Under the pieces are notes generated by a model. The model saw only the letters and a list, made by a program, of their open reading frames with translations. It was not told where the DNA came from and ran no database searches. From the IMG/VR virus record IMGVR_UViG_3300020281_000089, positions 1 through 30,795 of that record: DNA of 30,795 nucleotides; one strand, 5' to 3'. This document shows, in pieces, positions 29,612 to 30,795 of this stretch. Both the position numbers and the translations under genes were made by a program. Within the stretch, counting starts at the first letter, position 1. Every line of letters starts with the position of its first letter. This DNA is from a virus.

Positions 29612-30560
29612 CAGCAGCAAGTGCTTTCTGTCGAAGAGACTCTGGGAGAGGTACATATCCCAGGGAATCTGAAAGACCTTGCGACTTCTCACTCAACATA
29701 TAACGAAGAGTTTCCTTTACTCCAGTCTTGGATTCTGGATAAGCAAGAATCCAAGTCAGAGAGACGATAGGATAAGACCGTGCTCCATCAGGATTGGGAT
29801 CAGCACCACGAAGTTGGTCATCCAAGACGATCTTACTCAAACCAGCAGCAGAAGTTTCAGCATCAGCAGTCACAAAGTTGCCAAACTTATTTTGAAGAGC
29901 AACCTGTTGGAAGTCACTATTGTTGACAACGTAACCATAATTAAGATAACCGATAGAACCTTCAAGGTTTTTGATGCTAGCGGCGACACCAGAATTACCT
30001 TTGCCACCGATACCAACTGGCCAAGAAACTGCCTTACCAGTGCCAACCTTTTCTTTCCATTCAGGAGAGAAGGCAGACAAGGAGTTGGTGAAACCTTTGG
30101 TAGTACCAGAACCATCGGAACGCCACACTGTGACGATCTTCTTGTCAGCACAACCAAAGTAAGACCAGTTAGTGATCTTGCCAAGGAAGACATCAGCAAG
30201 TTCAGTCTGTGTCATTTTAGCAGCACAACCAGTCAGGTTGTAAGCAGGAACAATAGCACCACCAGTCACAGGAATGTGAACCATAGGCAGTTTCTGCTTT
30301 ACATCACTTACAGCACCATCAGAGGCACCGAAGTCAACAGTCTTAGCAGTGAACTGACGGACACCAGCACCACTACCAACTGCTTGGTAATTGACTTGAT
30401 TGCCAGTTTCTTGAGCAAAAGATCCAAACCATGCATTATAAAGTGGAGCAGGAAAGGTAGCACCTGCACCATTCAATTTGAAAGAAGTTTTCTCTGCGCT
30501 ACCGCAGGCAACCATCAGGGGAGTGGCAGCAGCAACTGCTGCGAGTGCTTTGAGTTTCAT
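29595..30560 (-). CDS. pstS: Phosphate-binding protein PstS
   Basis: PstS binds inorganic phosphate for the PstCAB transporter of the host. The 321-residue protein has a hydrophobic leader (about 1-18) ending LMVAC with the lipobox Cys19, then GAGATFPAPLYNAW, GSGAGVRQF, TVDFGASDGAV and VWRSDGSGTT, the phosphate-contacting motifs of the family. Cyanophages carry pstS, expressed when the host is phosphate-starved, typically under host PhoB control; no Pho box is visible in the 10 nt before it, so it may be read from the porin-like gene upstream. Start at 30560. Its length is normal. Confidence 0.95.
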   Translation of the reverse strand: MKLKALAAVAAATPLMVACGSAEKTSFKLNGAGATFPAPLYNAWFGSFAQETGNQVNYQAVGSGAGVRQFTAKTVDFGASDGAVSDVKQKLPMVHIPVTGGAIVPAYNLTGCAAKMTQTELADVFLGKITNWSYFGCADKKIVTVWRSDGSGTTKGFTNSLSAFSPEWKEKVGTGKAVSWPVGIGGKGNSGVAASIKNLEGSIGYLNYGYVVNNSDFQQVALQNKFGNFVTADAETSAAGLSKIVLDDQLRGADPNPDGARSYPIVSLTWILAYPESKTGVKETLRYMLSEKSQGLSDSLGYVPLPESLRQKALAAVDSIK

Positions 30561-30570
30561 TTATCTACTA

Positions 30571-30795
30571 TCAGAACTTGTACTTGGTACCGACTTCCAC
30601 TTTCCAATCGCGAGTGTCATCGCTATCTTGGAAGATGTTCTCCCACTTACCATAAGCAGAGAAACTATCAGTAATCTTCAGTTTTGTGCCAACTTCAAGT
30701 GCCTTGAAGGTGTCATTCTCACCACCATCAGGAACGGAAACACCTAGACCTGCCTCAATGTAAGGGGAGAGGCGACCAGTTTTCCATTCATAACC
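30571..30795 (-). CDS. Porin-like outer-membrane protein, C-terminal part (partial)
   Basis: The window edge cuts the gene; 74 residues remain (GYEWKTGRLSPYIEAGLGVS...). They alternate polar and hydrophobic residues in strands ending with turns (LEVGTKLKITDSFSAYGKWE, DWKVEVGTKYKF), as in beta-barrel outer-membrane proteins, and end in Phe as bacterial outer-membrane proteins do for BAM-dependent insertion. Cyanophages often encode a small porin-like protein next to pstS, under phosphate control. The pstS ATG follows 10 nt after its TGA. Function (phosphate entry or phage-imposed permeability) cannot be set from this fragment. Confidence 0.65.
   Translation of the reverse strand, partial: GYEWKTGRLSPYIEAGLGVSVPDGGENDTFKALEVGTKLKITDSFSAYGKWENIFQDSDDTRDWKVEVGTKYKF

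Noticed and set aside
29679-30674. Long plus-strand frame opposite pstS
   Set aside because: The frame mirrors a well-identified pstS gene and its translation has no recognisable motif.

Overview
The window is from a T4-like cyanophage (a contractile-tailed myovirus of marine Synechococcus or Prochlorococcus). The evidence is the combination of host-derived metabolic genes (6-phosphogluconate dehydrogenase, glucose-6-phosphate dehydrogenase, PstS, a porin-like protein), three phage-type tRNA genes without encoded CCA, a long block of tail-fibre and virion genes with Gly-rich, LamG-like and tail-collar domains, T4-type late promoters of the form NATAAATA, and very tight ATGA/TAATG gene overlaps. 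All genes but one are on the minus strand, so transcription runs from right to left. No replication, terminase, capsid or integrase gene is present, so this is an interior part of a larger genome.

Right to left in the direction of transcription: the window opens in the 3' end of a porin-like outer-membrane protein gene, followed by pstS, a small gene, tRNA-Val, a small conserved protein, a small zinc-ribbon protein and tRNA-Ser. A tail-collar fibre protein follows. Next is the only plus-strand gene, a 2-oxoglutarate/Fe(II) oxygenase, which appears inserted beside a remnant of a fibre-gene 3' end. From about 27.2 kb to 9.5 kb lies a run of virion genes: a 1200-residue LamG/SPRY-like protein, a 2143-residue structural protein with a cupredoxin-like segment, tail-assembly-chaperone-like proteins, fibre adaptors and a large glycine-rich adhesin. 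A three-gene 2OG-oxygenase operon (9.45 to 7.6 kb) has its own host-type promoter. Two more fibre genes follow, the second a glycine-rich adhesin paralogous to the first.

At the left, a dense operon of very small genes leads into gnd and zwf, which together make the oxidative pentose-phosphate pair expected to supply NADPH and ribose-5-phosphate during infection. Several tiny membrane proteins follow, then tRNA-Pro behind a structured leader. Two more small genes follow, and the transcript then enters a region with three tandem covarying hairpins and an intrinsic terminator. The window ends seven codons into the next gene.

Two promoter classes can be read by eye. Host sigma-70-type promoters with exactly 17-nt spacers (759-787, 985-1013, 9472-9500, 29583-29611) serve tRNA, small-gene and oxygenase units. 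NATAAATA late promoters precede most virion genes and often contain the stop codon of the gene upstream. The main leads are the tandem hairpin RNA near the left end, the in-frame coding-like continuation behind two amber stops in the same place, the oxygenase units inside the late region, and the insertion scar around 27.2 kb. All functional calls come from reading motifs; no database search was run.
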